14,100 bases of DNA from Pseudomonadota bacterium (GTDB lineage: Bacteria; Pseudomonadota; Gammaproteobacteria; Pseudomonadales; Pseudomonadaceae). The notes beneath the pieces were generated by a model that saw only the letters and a list, made by a program, of their open reading frames with translations, had not been told where the DNA came from and did no database searches. The first letter of the stretch is position 1. Each line of letters opens with the position of its first letter. Positions 6,842 through 14,071 of the stretch are shown in pieces. The stretch spans positions 1 through 14,100 of the forward strand of contig JAEYXX010000149.1 of the NCBI GenBank assembly GCA_023431055.1. Reading direction: 5' to 3'. The position numbers were made by a program, and so were the translations under genes.

Positions 6842-7007
6842 GCCAGACACCTCCTTTTCTTATGACGGTCGCCCCCCAGCGAACGCCCGGGGCGCGTGTA
6901 CAGCGCCACCGGGTGTCAGGCCAAATCGATGCGACCTTATGTCGCAGTATAGGCAGGGCCTGGAGCAGGCGTGGTGTCTGGCTTTAGAGCAAATTGCTCT
7001 CTACAGG
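6842..7007 (-). promoter_or_regulatory. Upstream region of Yip1 paralogue B, with a possible -10
   Basis: This 166-base gap separates the DnaJ-related gene from Yip1 paralogue B, both on the - strand. On the - strand TATACT (6946-6951) could be a -10 element, but no good -35 is seen. Just downstream, TGCGAC/GTCGCA (6930-6946) can form a 6-bp hairpin. AGAGCAA/TTGCTCT (6986-7000) is a near-perfect palindrome just after the DnaJ-related stop. Confidence 0.25.
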
Positions 7008-7601
7008 TCAGTGGTAATAGCGCTCAAGAATTTCCATTGCCAGGTTGATCGACTGCAACCGCTCTGTGCTGCCGCCTCGGTCCGGATGGTGCAAGCTGAC
7101 CATTTGTCGGTAGCGCTGCTTGATTCGTGGCAAATCGAGCGTGCGTTCGTTGCTGAGCTCGAACAACTCCAGTGCTGCCTGCTTCTCGTCGCCGCCGTGC
7201 ATGCGCGTCCAGAAGCTGGTCAGCAGGCGCTCGACATCGCGCTCATCGGTGTCGCGTAGTTGACTCATGTCCAGGTAGTAATCGCGCAACTCGTCGCGTT
7301 CGCTCAGCGCTGAGCTGCCGGGCTGATAGGGCAGCAGGCGGATGCACAGCGGGCTGATCTCGAGCAGGTGCGTCTGCGCCTGCCAGAGCCGGTCTCGCAG
7401 GCGGTAGAGCGCGTTGAACAGCAGAAAATGGGTGCGAAACAGCACCAGCTTGTCGGTCAGCGGCAGGTTGGGTAAATGCCCGCTGCGGCGGGACTTGAGC
7501 TGCTGGATCAGGGCGTATTCGGCCAGCCCCTCGGGGGCGGCCTGCAGCAGTTGCAGCACCTGGTCGGCGAGGTCCTGGCTGGGGTCGAGGTCGTCGTTCA
7601 T
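7008..7601 (-). CDS. DnaJ-related protein with C-terminal J domain
   Basis: This 197-aa protein has an N-terminal DnaJ-related domain (about 8-130), rich in Leu and Arg, with the segment KLVLFRTHFLLFNALYRL at about 51-68. It ends in a J domain (about 143-197) with the HPD tripeptide at 172-174 (LHHPDRGG). The J domain is at the C-terminus and there is no Gly/Phe region or zinc finger, so this is a type III J protein. Such proteins stimulate the ATPase of an Hsp70 partner. The client is unknown. The start ATG at 7601 is 100 bases from the divergent ttcA, and its ribosome-binding site is weak. Confidence 0.85.
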   Translation of the reverse strand: MNDDLDPSQDLADQVLQLLQAAPEGLAEYALIQQLKSRRSGHLPNLPLTDKLVLFRTHFLLFNALYRLRDRLWQAQTHLLEISPLCIRLLPYQPGSSALSERDELRDYYLDMSQLRDTDERDVERLLTSFWTRMHGGDEKQAALELFELSNERTLDLPRIKQRYRQMVSLHHPDRGGSTERLQSINLAMEILERYYH

Positions 7602-7701
7602 CGGCCGAGCCTAGCATTTAACCGTCGACAGGGTAGGGGCGCGGCGCCTTTGTGCGTAAAATGTCCCGCTTTCGTTCCCACCCCTCGGATTTCGACGCAC
7701 C

Positions 7702-8526
7702 ATGGGCACCCTCTCGGTCAACCAGAACAAACTGCAGAAGCGCATTCGCCGCCTGGCCGGCGAAGCCATCACCGACTTCAACATGATCGAGGATGGCGAC
7801 AAGGTGATGGTCTGCCTGTCCGGCGGCAAGGACAGCTACACCATGCTCGACGTGCTGCTATACCTGCAGAAGGTGGCGCCGATCAAGTTCGAGATCGTCG
7901 CGGTGAACATGGATCAGAAGCAGCCCGGCTTCCCCGAGCACGTGTTGCCGGCGTATCTGGAATCCATCGGCGTGGCCTACCACATCATCGAGAAGGACAC
8001 CTACTCGGTGGTCAAGGAGAAGATCCCCGAGGGCAAGACCACCTGCTCGCTGTGCTCGCGCCTGCGTCGTGGCACGCTGTACACCTACGCCGACGAGATC
8101 GGCGCGACCAAGATGGCGCTGGGGCACCACCGTGACGACATCCTGGAAACCTTCTTCCTCAACATGTTCTACGGCGGCACGCTCAAGGCCATGCCGCCCA
8201 AGCTGCTCTCCGACGACGGCCGCAACGTGGTGATCCGTCCGCTGGCCTACTGCGCCGAGGCCGATATCGAGGCCTACAGCCAGCTCAAGGAATTCCCCAT
8301 CATCCCGTGCAACCTCTGTGGCTCGCAGGAGAACCTGCAGCGCCAGGTGGTCAAGGAGATGCTGCAGGAGTGGGAGCGCAAGAGCCCGGGGCGCGTCGAG
8401 ATCATGTTCCGCGCCCTGCAGAACGTGCACCCCTCGCAGTTGGCCGACCGCAACCTGTTCGACTTCAAGAGCCTGAAGATCGACGACAGCGCCACGCCGC
8501 GCTTTCTCGATGTGATGAGCCTGTAA
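7702..8526 (+). CDS. ttcA: tRNA 2-thiocytidine(32) synthetase TtcA
   Basis: This enzyme thiolates cytidine 32 in certain tRNAs, using ATP and a [4Fe-4S] cluster. The 274-aa protein has the PP-loop ATP-binding motif SGGKDS (40-45). It also has CSLC (Cys115, Cys118) and a third cluster ligand Cys203 in PCNLC, equivalent to the three ligands of E. coli TtcA, followed by [14 protein letters not shown] (142-146) is also present. Length and motif order are typical. The upstream ribosome-binding site is poor (GGA 13 bases away), but the N-terminus [20 protein letters not shown] fits the family. TAAAAT (7657-7662) could be a -10 but lacks a clear -35. A REP-type inverted repeat follows the stop by four bases. 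Confidence 0.96.
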   Translation: MGTLSVNQNKLQKRIRRLAGEAITDFNMIEDGDKVMVCLSGGKDSYTMLDVLLYLQKVAPIKFEIVAVNMDQKQPGFPEHVLPAYLESIGVAYHIIEKDTYSVVKEKIPEGKTTCSLCSRLRRGTLYTYADEIGATKMALGHHRDDILETFFLNMFYGGTLKAMPPKLLSDDGRNVVIRPLAYCAEADIEAYSQLKEFPIIPCNLCGSQENLQRQVVKEMLQEWERKSPGRVEIMFRALQNVHPSQLADRNLFDFKSLKIDDSATPRFLDVMSL

Positions 8527-8530
8527 GCCA

Positions 8531-8589
8531 TCGCGGCTGAAGCCGCTCCCACAAGTGACTCGAATCTGTGGGAGGGGTTTTAGCCGCGA
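8531..8589. repeat. REP-type inverted repeat after ttcA
   Basis: An arm at 8531-8553 (TCGCGGCTGAAGCCGCTCCCACA with its partner at 8567-8589) forms a long imperfect hairpin around a 13-base loop. The TGTGGGAG and AGCCGCGA ends are typical of Pseudomonas REP pairs. Here it probably protects or ends the ttcA transcript. The right arm has a few substitutions (GGGGTTTT where GCGGCTTC would be perfect). Confidence 0.75.
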
Positions 8590-8592
8590 CGC

Positions 8593-8622
8593 TTGCCAGG
8601 CCGCAAAGGCCTGGAGTATGTT
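8593..8622 (+). promoter_or_regulatory. Likely sigma-70 promoter of the DAHP synthase leader, with inverted repeat
   Basis: TTGCCA (8593-8598) and TATGTT (8617-8622), 18 bases apart, fit -35 and -10 elements and lie about 25 bases before the first leader peptide. The spacer contains a perfect inverted repeat, CCAGGCC (8596-8602) and GGCCTGG (8608-8614), around GCAAA. It could be a repressor operator. It is not a TyrR/PhhR-type TGTAAA-N6-TTTACA site. Confidence 0.45.
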
Positions 8623-8646
8623 TCGGCCATCGCTTTGGAGAATTTC

Positions 8647-8778
8647 ATGTCCGCCAGCCTCAACCTCCTGTCCATGCTACAAGCCGGTGCCTCGCGCGCT
8701 GCGTTGGCGCGTGTGCAGTCGGTCGCGGCTGCGGCGTATTACTTCTTTGGGTATTGGTTTAGCCATAGGCGCGCCTGA
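8647..8778 (+). CDS. Aromatic leader peptide 1 (43 aa) of the DAHP synthase gene
   Basis: This short ORF has a good ribosome-binding site (GGAG at 8637-8640, six bases before ATG). Residues 31-38 are YYFFGYWF, encoded at 8737-8760: seven aromatic residues (three Tyr, three Phe, one Trp) in eight codons. The first 30 residues are ordinary (Ala/Leu/Ser-rich). The stop is 52 bases before a strong terminator hairpin, and the DAHP synthase gene lies beyond. This is the layout of a transcription attenuator in which shortage of charged aromatic tRNAs stalls the ribosome and prevents termination. The mixture of all three aromatic amino acids suits an enzyme at the common entry to the pathway. The frame stays open upstream to 8593, but the Shine-Dalgarno fixes the start at 8647. 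Confidence 0.8.
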   Translation: MSASLNLLSMLQAGASRAALARVQSVAAAAYYFFGYWFSHRRA

Positions 8779-8791
8779 TTCCCCACAGGCG
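8772..8791 (+). promoter_or_regulatory. Possible pause hairpin of the attenuator
   Basis: CGCCTG (8772-8777) pairs with CAGGCG (8786-8791) around an eight-base loop, at the stop of leader peptide 1. In attenuators a hairpin here pauses RNA polymerase and is opened or blocked by the leader ribosome. I did not find a convincing antiterminator pairing by eye. CGGTCG (8720-8725) could pair with CGACCG in the 3' terminator arm, but a ribosome stalled on the aromatic run would partly cover it. Confidence 0.35.
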
Positions 8792-8830
8792 GCCTGAGAA
8801 ACCAGGGTCGCCACCAGAGACGTTTTCCAG

Positions 8831-8871
8831 AAAACCCCCGGTCGGCAACCCGACCGGGGGTTTTGTTTTTT
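8831..8871 (+). terminator. Attenuator terminator before the DAHP synthase gene
   Basis: A perfect 15-bp stem (8831-8845 with 8850-8864) has loop CAAC and begins with four A opposite four T. A T-rich tail follows to 8871 (TTTTGTTTTTT). It is the strongest intrinsic terminator in the window, and it sits between leader peptide 1 and the biosynthetic gene. GTTTTC/GAAAAC (8822-8835) overlaps its 5' base and could form a competing small hairpin. Confidence 0.92.
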
Positions 8872-8906
8872 CCGGCCGAAAACGGCCACAGATCGAGGAC
8901 TCACAG

Positions 8907-8996
8907 ATGAACCGTTATTACCGCAACTACCGCTACCACTGGCGATTTAGCAGCGTCACCACCGCCCTGACACCTTTGCCACGAACACTCAGTTAG
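8907..8996 (+). CDS. Tyr-rich leader peptide 2 (29 aa) upstream of DAHP synthase
   Basis: A second short ORF lies downstream of the terminator, so it is translated only on transcripts that read through. It has its own ribosome-binding site, GAGG at 8895-8898, eight bases before ATG. The first 14 residues read MNRYYRNYRYHWRF: Tyr at 4, 5, 8 and 10, Trp12 and Phe14, interspersed with Arg and Asn. The rest is Thr/Leu/Pro-rich. It stops 43 bases before the DAHP synthase start, with a GC-only hairpin between. I infer a second aromatic sensor acting on translation of the main gene, or a coupling cistron. Its aromatic bias is unlikely by chance, but no function is shown. Confidence 0.65.
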   Translation: MNRYYRNYRYHWRFSSVTTALTPLPRTLS

Positions 8997-8998
8997 CG

Positions 8999-9020
8999 CC
9001 GCGCGGCGCAGGCCGCGCGG
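8999..9020 (+). promoter_or_regulatory. GC-only hairpin next to the DAHP synthase ribosome-binding site
   Basis: CCGCGCGGC (8999-9007) and GCCGCGCGG (9012-9020) form a perfect 9-bp stem with loop GCAG, starting two bases after the stop of leader peptide 2. No T-run follows, so it is not a terminator. AAGGA (9024-9028), the probable ribosome-binding site, follows by three bases. A ribosome finishing leader 2 would open this stem, which suggests translational control. Confidence 0.55.
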
Positions 9021-9039
9021 GCCAAGGAACCGCCAGATC

Positions 9040-10104
9040 ATGAATGCATCCGTCTCCGCTCAACTCGCTTGCCCCGTCACCACCATCGTCCGCCGCAGCG
9101 CCCAACCGCTGCCCAGCCCCGCCGTCTTGCGCCAGCGCCTGCCGCTATCCGCCGCCCTTGCCGAACGTATCGCCGCTGATCGCGACGCTATCCGCGCCGT
9201 GCTCGATGGTGTCGATCCGCGCCTGCTGGTGGTGGTCGGCCCCTGTTCCCTGCATGACCGCGACTCAGCCCTCGAATACGCCGAGCGCCTGGCCGAGCTG
9301 GCGCCACAGGTCGATGACCAGCTGCTGCTGGTGATGCGCGCCTACGTGGAAAAACCGCGTACCACCGTAGGTTGGAAGGGGATGCTGTACGACCCGCACC
9401 TGGATGGCAGCGGTGACATGGCCGAGGGCCTGCGCCAATCGCGGCAGTTGATGCTGGATATCCTCGAGCGCGGCCTGCCGCTAGCCACCGAGCTGCTGCA
9501 ACCTATGGCGGCTGGCTACTTCGACGATCTGCTCGGTTGGGCGGCTATCGGCGCGCGCACCAGCGAGTCGCAGGTGCACCGCGAGATGGTCAGTGGCCTG
9601 GATCTTCCGGTGGGCTTCAAGAACGGCACCGATGGCAGCGTCGGCATCGCCTGTGATGCCATGCGTTCGGCGGCGCACCCGCACCGGCATTTCGGCATCG
9701 ATGAGCTCGGCCATCCGGCGCTGCTGCACACCGCCGGCAACCCGGATACTCATCTGGTGCTGCGCGGGGGCCACGGCGCGCCGAATCATGATGCAGTAAG
9801 CGTCGCCGCTGCGCGGCAGGCACTTGAGCGCCAGGGGATCGCGCCGCGCGTCATGGTCGACTGCAGCCATGCCAACAGTGGCAAGGATCCGCTGCGTCAA
9901 CCGGCGGTGCTGGACAGCGTGATCGACCAGCGTCTGTCTGGCGATACCAGTCTGCGTGGCGTGATGCTCGAGAGCCATCTGTTCGATGGTTGCCAGGCAC
10001 TTTCCGGCGAGCTGCGCTATGGCGTGTCGATCACTGACGGCTGCCTGGGCTGGAGCGGCACCGAAGCGGCGCTGCGCCAGGCCGCCGAGCGTTTGCGCGG
10101 GTAG
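9040..10104 (+). CDS. aroF: 3-deoxy-7-phosphoheptulonate (DAHP) synthase, class I
   Basis: This enzyme condenses phosphoenolpyruvate and erythrose 4-phosphate to DAHP, the first step of the shikimate pathway. The 354-aa protein is a type I-alpha (AroF/AroG/AroH) enzyme. Motifs in order are GPCSLHD (67-73), RAYVEKPRTTVGWKG (100-114), GARTSESQVHREMVSGL (171-187), GFKNGTDGS (192-200), HANSGKDP (277-284), VMLESHL (308-314) and SITDGCLGW (330-338). The metal ligands are Cys69, His277, Glu311 and Asp333, all present. The N-terminal extension has the usual length for an allosteric site, but I cannot tell Tyr, Phe or Trp sensitivity from sequence alone. The aromatic leader peptides show that end products also control expression. 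The symbol is the generic pseudomonad name for this family. AAGGA is 11 bases before ATG. Confidence 0.95.
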   Translation: MNASVSAQLACPVTTIVRRSAQPLPSPAVLRQRLPLSAALAERIAADRDAIRAVLDGVDPRLLVVVGPCSLHDRDSALEYAERLAELAPQVDDQLLLVMRAYVEKPRTTVGWKGMLYDPHLDGSGDMAEGLRQSRQLMLDILERGLPLATELLQPMAAGYFDDLLGWAAIGARTSESQVHREMVSGLDLPVGFKNGTDGSVGIACDAMRSAAHPHRHFGIDELGHPALLHTAGNPDTHLVLRGGHGAPNHDAVSVAAARQALERQGIAPRVMVDCSHANSGKDPLRQPAVLDSVIDQRLSGDTSLRGVMLESHLFDGCQALSGELRYGVSITDGCLGWSGTEAALRQAAERLRG

Positions 10105-10153
10105 GGCGGGTGCAACCCGCCGGTTCGAGATTGGCGGGTTTCACCCGCCCTAC
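10101..10153. repeat. 21-bp inverted repeat after DAHP synthase (REP-like or terminator)
   Basis: GTAGGGCGGGTGCAACCCGCC (10101-10121, overlapping the stop codon) is inverted at 10133-10153 with one mismatch, around an 11-base loop. The GTAGGGCGGGT ends resemble dispersed pseudomonad repeats. It can fold into a very stable hairpin. It lacks a T-run, so mRNA protection is as likely as termination. Confidence 0.7.
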
Positions 10154-10227
10154 GGTTGTTGCAGGGCTTGCGGTGTTCGGCTTACTGCATGCAGGCTTCG
10201 TCATCCGTTTTATTAAGGATTCGATTC

Positions 10228-10899
10228 ATGCGTGATTACAAGTGGCTGCACGAGTTCTGCCTCAATCGCTTCGGTTCGGCCAAGGCACTGGAGGCCATGC
10301 TGCCGCAGCCGCGCAGCGATGCCGAACTGCGTGCGCTGAGCGATGACCGCTACTTGTCGCTGATCAGCCTGCGCATCTTCCGCGCAGGGCTCAAGCACAG
10401 CCTGGTGGACGCCAAGTGGCCGGCGTTCGAGGAGGTGTTCTTCGGCTTCGACCCGGAGAAAGTGGTGCTGATGGGTGCCGAACGCCTGGAGAGCCTGATG
10501 CAGGACGCGCGGCTGATCCGTCACCTGGGCAAGCTCAAGAGCGTGCCGCGCAACGCTCAATTCATCCTCGACGTACGCCGCGAGAAAGGTAGCTTCGGTG
10601 CCCTGATCGCCGACTGGCCGGTGAGCGACATCGTCGGTCTGTGGAAGTACCTGGCCAAGCAGGGCAACCAGCTCGGCGGGCTGTCGGCTCCGCGTTTTCT
10701 GCGCATGGTGGGCAAGGATACCTTCGTTCCTACCGACGACATGGTCGCCGCGCTCAAGGCGCAGGGCGTGATCGACAAGGCACCCACCAGTCAGAAGGAT
10801 CTGGCCGCGGTGCAGGCCGCCTTCAATCAGTGGCAGGCCGAGAGCGGGCGGCCCCTGTGCCAGCTATCGGTGATGCTGGCACATACGGTCAATCACTGA
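10228..10899 (+). CDS. Tag-like (3-methyladenine DNA glycosylase I family) protein, divergent
   Basis: This 223-aa protein has a middle part (about 42-115) that resembles E. coli Tag, with RAGLKHSLVDAKWPAFEEVFFGFDPEKV and LMQDARLIRHLGKLKSVPRNA. However, the Tag N-terminal segment with its zinc ligand Cys is replaced by an unrelated one. No C-terminal HxxxC ligand pair is visible, and Tag Glu38 aligns with Arg or Ile here. At 151-172, GLSAPRFLRMVGKDTFVPTDDM resembles the HhH-GPD catalytic region, with Asp171 placed like the catalytic Asp of AlkA. It may therefore be an active glycosylase with a different base preference, or a non-enzymatic relative. AAGGA at 10215-10219 is eight bases before ATG, so I chose this start over 10156. 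Its end overlaps the UPF0270 gene by 11 bases, tail-to-tail. Confidence 0.78.
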   Translation: MRDYKWLHEFCLNRFGSAKALEAMLPQPRSDAELRALSDDRYLSLISLRIFRAGLKHSLVDAKWPAFEEVFFGFDPEKVVLMGAERLESLMQDARLIRHLGKLKSVPRNAQFILDVRREKGSFGALIADWPVSDIVGLWKYLAKQGNQLGGLSAPRFLRMVGKDTFVPTDDMVAALKAQGVIDKAPTSQKDLAAVQAAFNQWQAESGRPLCQLSVMLAHTVNH

Positions 10900-11140
10900 G
10901 GGCATCGTTCAAGGCGTCCAGCCATTCCCGGGGCACGTCACGCTTCATCGCCAGTTGACATTGCTGGCTGTCCGGATCGAACACGATCACCGCCTCGCCC
11001 TTGTCCAGGGCGCGGCGTACGCGTTGCACGCGAGTTTCCAAAGGGGTTTCGTCACCGTTATCGGTGCCGTCACGGGTGACGAAGTCTTCGATCAGGGCGG
11101 TGAGGGTATCGGCTTGCAGCAGGTGAGCGGGGATCAGCAC
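10889..11140 (-). CDS. UPF0270 / YheU-family protein, GTG start
   Basis: This 83-aa protein of the YheU (UPF0270) family shows IPAHLLQADTLTALIEDFVTRDGTDNG at the N-terminus, ETRVQRVRRALDKGEAVIVFDP in the middle and an acidic tail. The function of the family is unknown. The frame is open to 11311, but homologues begin at (M)LIP. Here the codon at that point is GTG (11138-11140), preceded by GGAG ten bases upstream. The ATG at 11170 has no ribosome-binding site. The kinase gene ends 64 bases upstream on the same strand with no visible terminator between, so the two may be cotranscribed. The 3' end overlaps the Tag-like gene. Confidence 0.82.
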   Translation of the reverse strand: MLIPAHLLQADTLTALIEDFVTRDGTDNGDETPLETRVQRVRRALDKGEAVIVFDPDSQQCQLAMKRDVPREWLDALNDALSD

Positions 11141-11204
11141 GGCGAATGGGCTCCGGTTGTTGGCGCCCATGATAGAGCCAGAGGGCGCCATACCGCGAGT
11201 GCAC

Positions 11205-13955
11205 TCAGGCGCGGTTGCCAGGGCGCTTGAGAAAACGTTCCAGTGTGCTGTAGAGCAGCCCGCTATCCAGCGGCTTGCCGAGGAAATCGTCCATGCCGGC
11301 ATCCAGGCCATGCTGCCGATGTTCCTCGAGGATGTGCGCAGTCAGCGCGATCACCGGCACCGGAGCGATCTGCCGGCTGCGTTCCAGGCTACGGATCTGT
11401 CGGGTGGCTTCGAAGCCGTCCATCACCGGCATCTCGCAGTCCATCAGAATCAACTGCACGGCGTCGGGCGCACGGCTGTACTCATCGATTGCGGCCTGGC
11501 CGTTGGTGACCAGACGCACGCTGTAGCCGCGTTTTTTCAGGAAGCCCTGCACCACCAGCTGATTTACCGGATTGTCTTCGGCAACGAGGATGCAGGGGGC
11601 ATTGCCGCTGTCGCTGCGCATGTCTCTGACCAACTGATGTACCTGTGCTTTGGGCTCTTCGTACAACTCGGTGAGCGCCTGACGCAATGCATTGACCGCC
11701 ACCGGTTGGGCCAGGTGTTGCAGGCGCAGACCCTGGCTCGCCGGTAGCTGCTGGCAGGCTTCGGGCGGGCAGATTACCAGTACGCGCTGCTGCACCTCCA
11801 GCTTGGTCCTGATCGAATCGAGCCAGTGGTTGACGCCGCCCGGCCAGGGCGCCATCAGGACCAGCAGCGGTGGCGCCGCGAAATCCTCCAGATAGTCCTG
11901 CAGGCGTTCCGGTGTCTGGCAGCGCTCGGTGCGCATACCCCAGCGACCGAGCAGGCGGCTCATGGCGTCCAGGCCCAGGCCGTCGAGCGAGGCTAGCAGG
12001 GTGGTACGGCCGCTGAGTAGACGGCTGAGTTCGTCAGGTGCGTCCTGTTCGCCCAACAGGGGTATGTCGAAGGCAAAGCGGGTGCCCTGGCCGAGGGTAC
12101 TCTGCACCTCGATTCGCCCGCCCATCATTTCTACCAGTTCCTTGCTGATGGCCAGTCCCAGCCCGCTGCCGCCATAGCGGCGTGTGGTACTGGAGTCGCC
12201 CTGGGCGAAGGATTCGAACAACTGCGCCAGCGCTTGCTCGCTGATGCCGATGCCACTGTCGCTGACGGCGAATACCAGGTGCGGTTTGCCGTCGCTGTCG
12301 CTGCGGCGGCTGACGCTGACCGCCACATGACCTTCTGCGGTGAATTTCAGGGCGTTGCTGAGCAGGTTCATCAGCACCTGCTTGAGCCGTATCGGATCGC
12401 CCTGAATACGTCGCGGTACGCCATTTTCCAGGCTGACATAGAGACGCAGGCGTTTGTCCAGGGCCTGCCCGGTGAACAGGCTGAGGGTCTCGGAAATCAT
12501 GTTCTCGAGGTCGAACTCGATCTGCTCAAGGCTGAGCTTGCCCGATTCGATGCGCGCGTAGTCGAGGATGTCGTTGATCACCGCCATCAGCGAGCTGCCG
12601 GAGCTGGAGATGGTGTCGACATAGAAACGTTGGCTGCGATCCAGTGGCGTTTCACGCAGCAGTTGCAGCATGCCCAGCACACCATTGAGCGGGGTGCGGA
12701 TCTCATGACTCATCTTGGCCAGGAAGCGGCTCTTGGCCTGGCTTTCGAAGGCCGCCTGCTCGGCAGCGCGGCGCGACTGGAAGCCTTCTTCCTTGAGCAG
12801 ATTGATGCGGTCGGCCAGGCCGATGGACAGGGTGATCAGCTCGATGGTCACGCCGATCTTCACCACCGTGGCGCCGAACACGCCGAGCACTTCCAGCCCC
12901 AGCGAACCGGTGGTGGCCTGGATGAAGGCGAACAGCAGAATGGCCCAGGCCAGGGTGTAATACGAGCCGTAGCGCACACCGCGGCGCCAGACGTAGATGC
13001 CGATCAGCAGCAGGATCAGCGACACCAGGGAAACGGTGACGCTGGCCAGGATGTTCCAGGCGGCGAAACCGATCAGCGGCACCGCCAGCAGGCAGCCGAA
13101 ACAGATCAGCATCAGCAGGCGCATGTACCTGTCCAGGCGCGGGAAATACTGCCGGGCATGGAGGAAGTGACGGCTGAACTGAATGGCCATCAGGCAGTGC
13201 ACGTACATCAGGATGTAGATGCTCACCGACTGCAGGGCCACATGTTCGGGCAGCAGCTTGAACAGCATGCCGTCGAAGCAGGCGGCGAGCAGACCGACGT
13301 TGAGGTTGTAGGCCAGGTACCAGAGATAGGCCGATTCGCGCAGCGACAGATAGAGGAACAGGTTGTAGCAGAACATGGCGAACAGCACGCCGTAGAACGC
13401 ACCGTTGAATCCCATCAGGTTTTCCTGCGCGGCTGCGCTGGCGCCATAGGTGGCGAAGAACAGCGGCACGAATACCGTGCTGGTGGTTTCCACGCGAACC
13501 AGCAGCGTGCTGACGCCGGCTTCCAGCTCCATCGGAAACCAGAAGTTGCGCACCTGCACCGGGCGCTGGGAGAAAGCGAAACTGTCGCCGCTTTCCTGTT
13601 CCAGGCGGGTGCCGTCGGGGTTGGTCAGATAAACCTGCAGATGGTCGAGCAGCGGATAGTTGATTTCCAGGTAGCCGCCAAGCGGGCGCTCCAAGGTATT
13701 GACCAGGCGAATCTTGAACCACCAGGCCGAGGCGTTCTTGCCGAGGTTGATATGGTCGCCACCGACTTTCTGGAAAGCATCGTCATCCAGCGCCAGCACC
13801 TGCTCGGGGCCAAGCGTGCCGTCGACATCTTCGTAATAGCCGGTGTAAGGGCCCAGAGACAGGCGCAGATCGTCGCTGTCCAGCGGCGCAGCAGGCAGAG
13901 CCCAGGCGGGGCAGGCAAGCCACAACAGCAGCAGAGCCAGATAAAGGCGAGGCAT
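11205..13955 (-). CDS. 7TM-DISM hybrid histidine kinase (SagS/RetS type)
   Basis: This 916-aa membrane sensor begins with a signal peptide or anchor (1-20) and a periplasmic DISMED2-like beta domain (about 25-170). Seven transmembrane segments (DISM, about 183-382) and a short coiled linker (385-410) follow. Next come HisKA with [15 protein letters not shown] (phospho-acceptor His417) and HATPase with NALKF (Asn534), DSGIGI (566-571) and GGSGLGL (595-601). Residues about 648-765 have receiver-like size but no phospho-acceptor Asp. The C-terminal receiver (788-908) is intact: Glu793/Asp794, Asp839 (LMDCEMP), Thr872 and Lys894. There is no Hpt domain, so phosphate probably passes to a separate Hpt protein. 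SagS and RetS, with this layout, control biofilm and virulence switching in P. aeruginosa. GAGG is seven bases before ATG. Confidence 0.92.
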   Translation of the reverse strand: MPRLYLALLLLWLACPAWALPAAPLDSDDLRLSLGPYTGYYEDVDGTLGPEQVLALDDDAFQKVGGDHINLGKNASAWWFKIRLVNTLERPLGGYLEINYPLLDHLQVYLTNPDGTRLEQESGDSFAFSQRPVQVRNFWFPMELEAGVSTLLVRVETTSTVFVPLFFATYGASAAAQENLMGFNGAFYGVLFAMFCYNLFLYLSLRESAYLWYLAYNLNVGLLAACFDGMLFKLLPEHVALQSVSIYILMYVHCLMAIQFSRHFLHARQYFPRLDRYMRLLMLICFGCLLAVPLIGFAAWNILASVTVSLVSLILLLIGIYVWRRGVRYGSYYTLAWAILLFAFIQATTGSLGLEVLGVFGATVVKIGVTIELITLSIGLADRINLLKEEGFQSRRAAEQAAFESQAKSRFLAKMSHEIRTPLNGVLGMLQLLRETPLDRSQRFYVDTISSSGSSLMAVINDILDYARIESGKLSLEQIEFDLENMISETLSLFTGQALDKRLRLYVSLENGVPRRIQGDPIRLKQVLMNLLSNALKFTAEGHVAVSVSRRSDSDGKPHLVFAVSDSGIGISEQALAQLFESFAQGDSSTTRRYGGSGLGLAISKELVEMMGGRIEVQSTLGQGTRFAFDIPLLGEQDAPDELSRLLSGRTTLLASLDGLGLDAMSRLLGRWGMRTERCQTPERLQDYLEDFAAPPLLVLMAPWPGGVNHWLDSIRTKLEVQQRVLVICPPEACQQLPASQGLRLQHLAQPVAVNALRQALTELYEEPKAQVHQLVRDMRSDSGNAPCILVAEDNPVNQLVVQGFLKKRGYSVRLVTNGQAAIDEYSRAPDAVQLILMDCEMPVMDGFEATRQIRSLERSRQIAPVPVIALTAHILEEHRQHGLDAGMDDFLGKPLDSGLLYSTLERFLKRPGNRA

Positions 13956-14048
13956 CCGTGAACCTCAGAGGGCCATGGGAAATGGCCGGGAGTCATGTTC
14001 AACGTCGCTTGGCGACGGCCCGAAGGTTGGCCACTGACTGCAGGCCAG

Positions 14049-14071
14049 AAAAAGGGGAGCTGATGCTCCCC
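14049..14071 (-). terminator. Intrinsic terminator of a gene beyond the right edge
   Basis: On the - strand GGGGAGC pairs with GCTCCCC (14054-14060 with 14065-14071) around ATCA and is followed by TTTTT. No ORF precedes it inside the window, so it must end a - strand transcript entering from the right. The remaining bases at 13956-14048 hold only the kinase ribosome-binding site and presumably its promoter. Confidence 0.85.

Noticed and set aside
6986..7000. AGAGCAA/TTGCTCT palindrome as a terminator for the DnaJ-related gene
   Set aside because: The arms leave only one loop base and no T-run follows on the - strand, so a working terminator is unlikely.
12234..13961. 575-codon open frame on the + strand opposite the hybrid kinase
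   Set aside because: It is an antisense shadow. The kinase frame has all domain motifs, and the + frame is low-complexity Gln/His/Ala/Gly with no ribosome-binding site, as expected from strong G/C bias at third positions.
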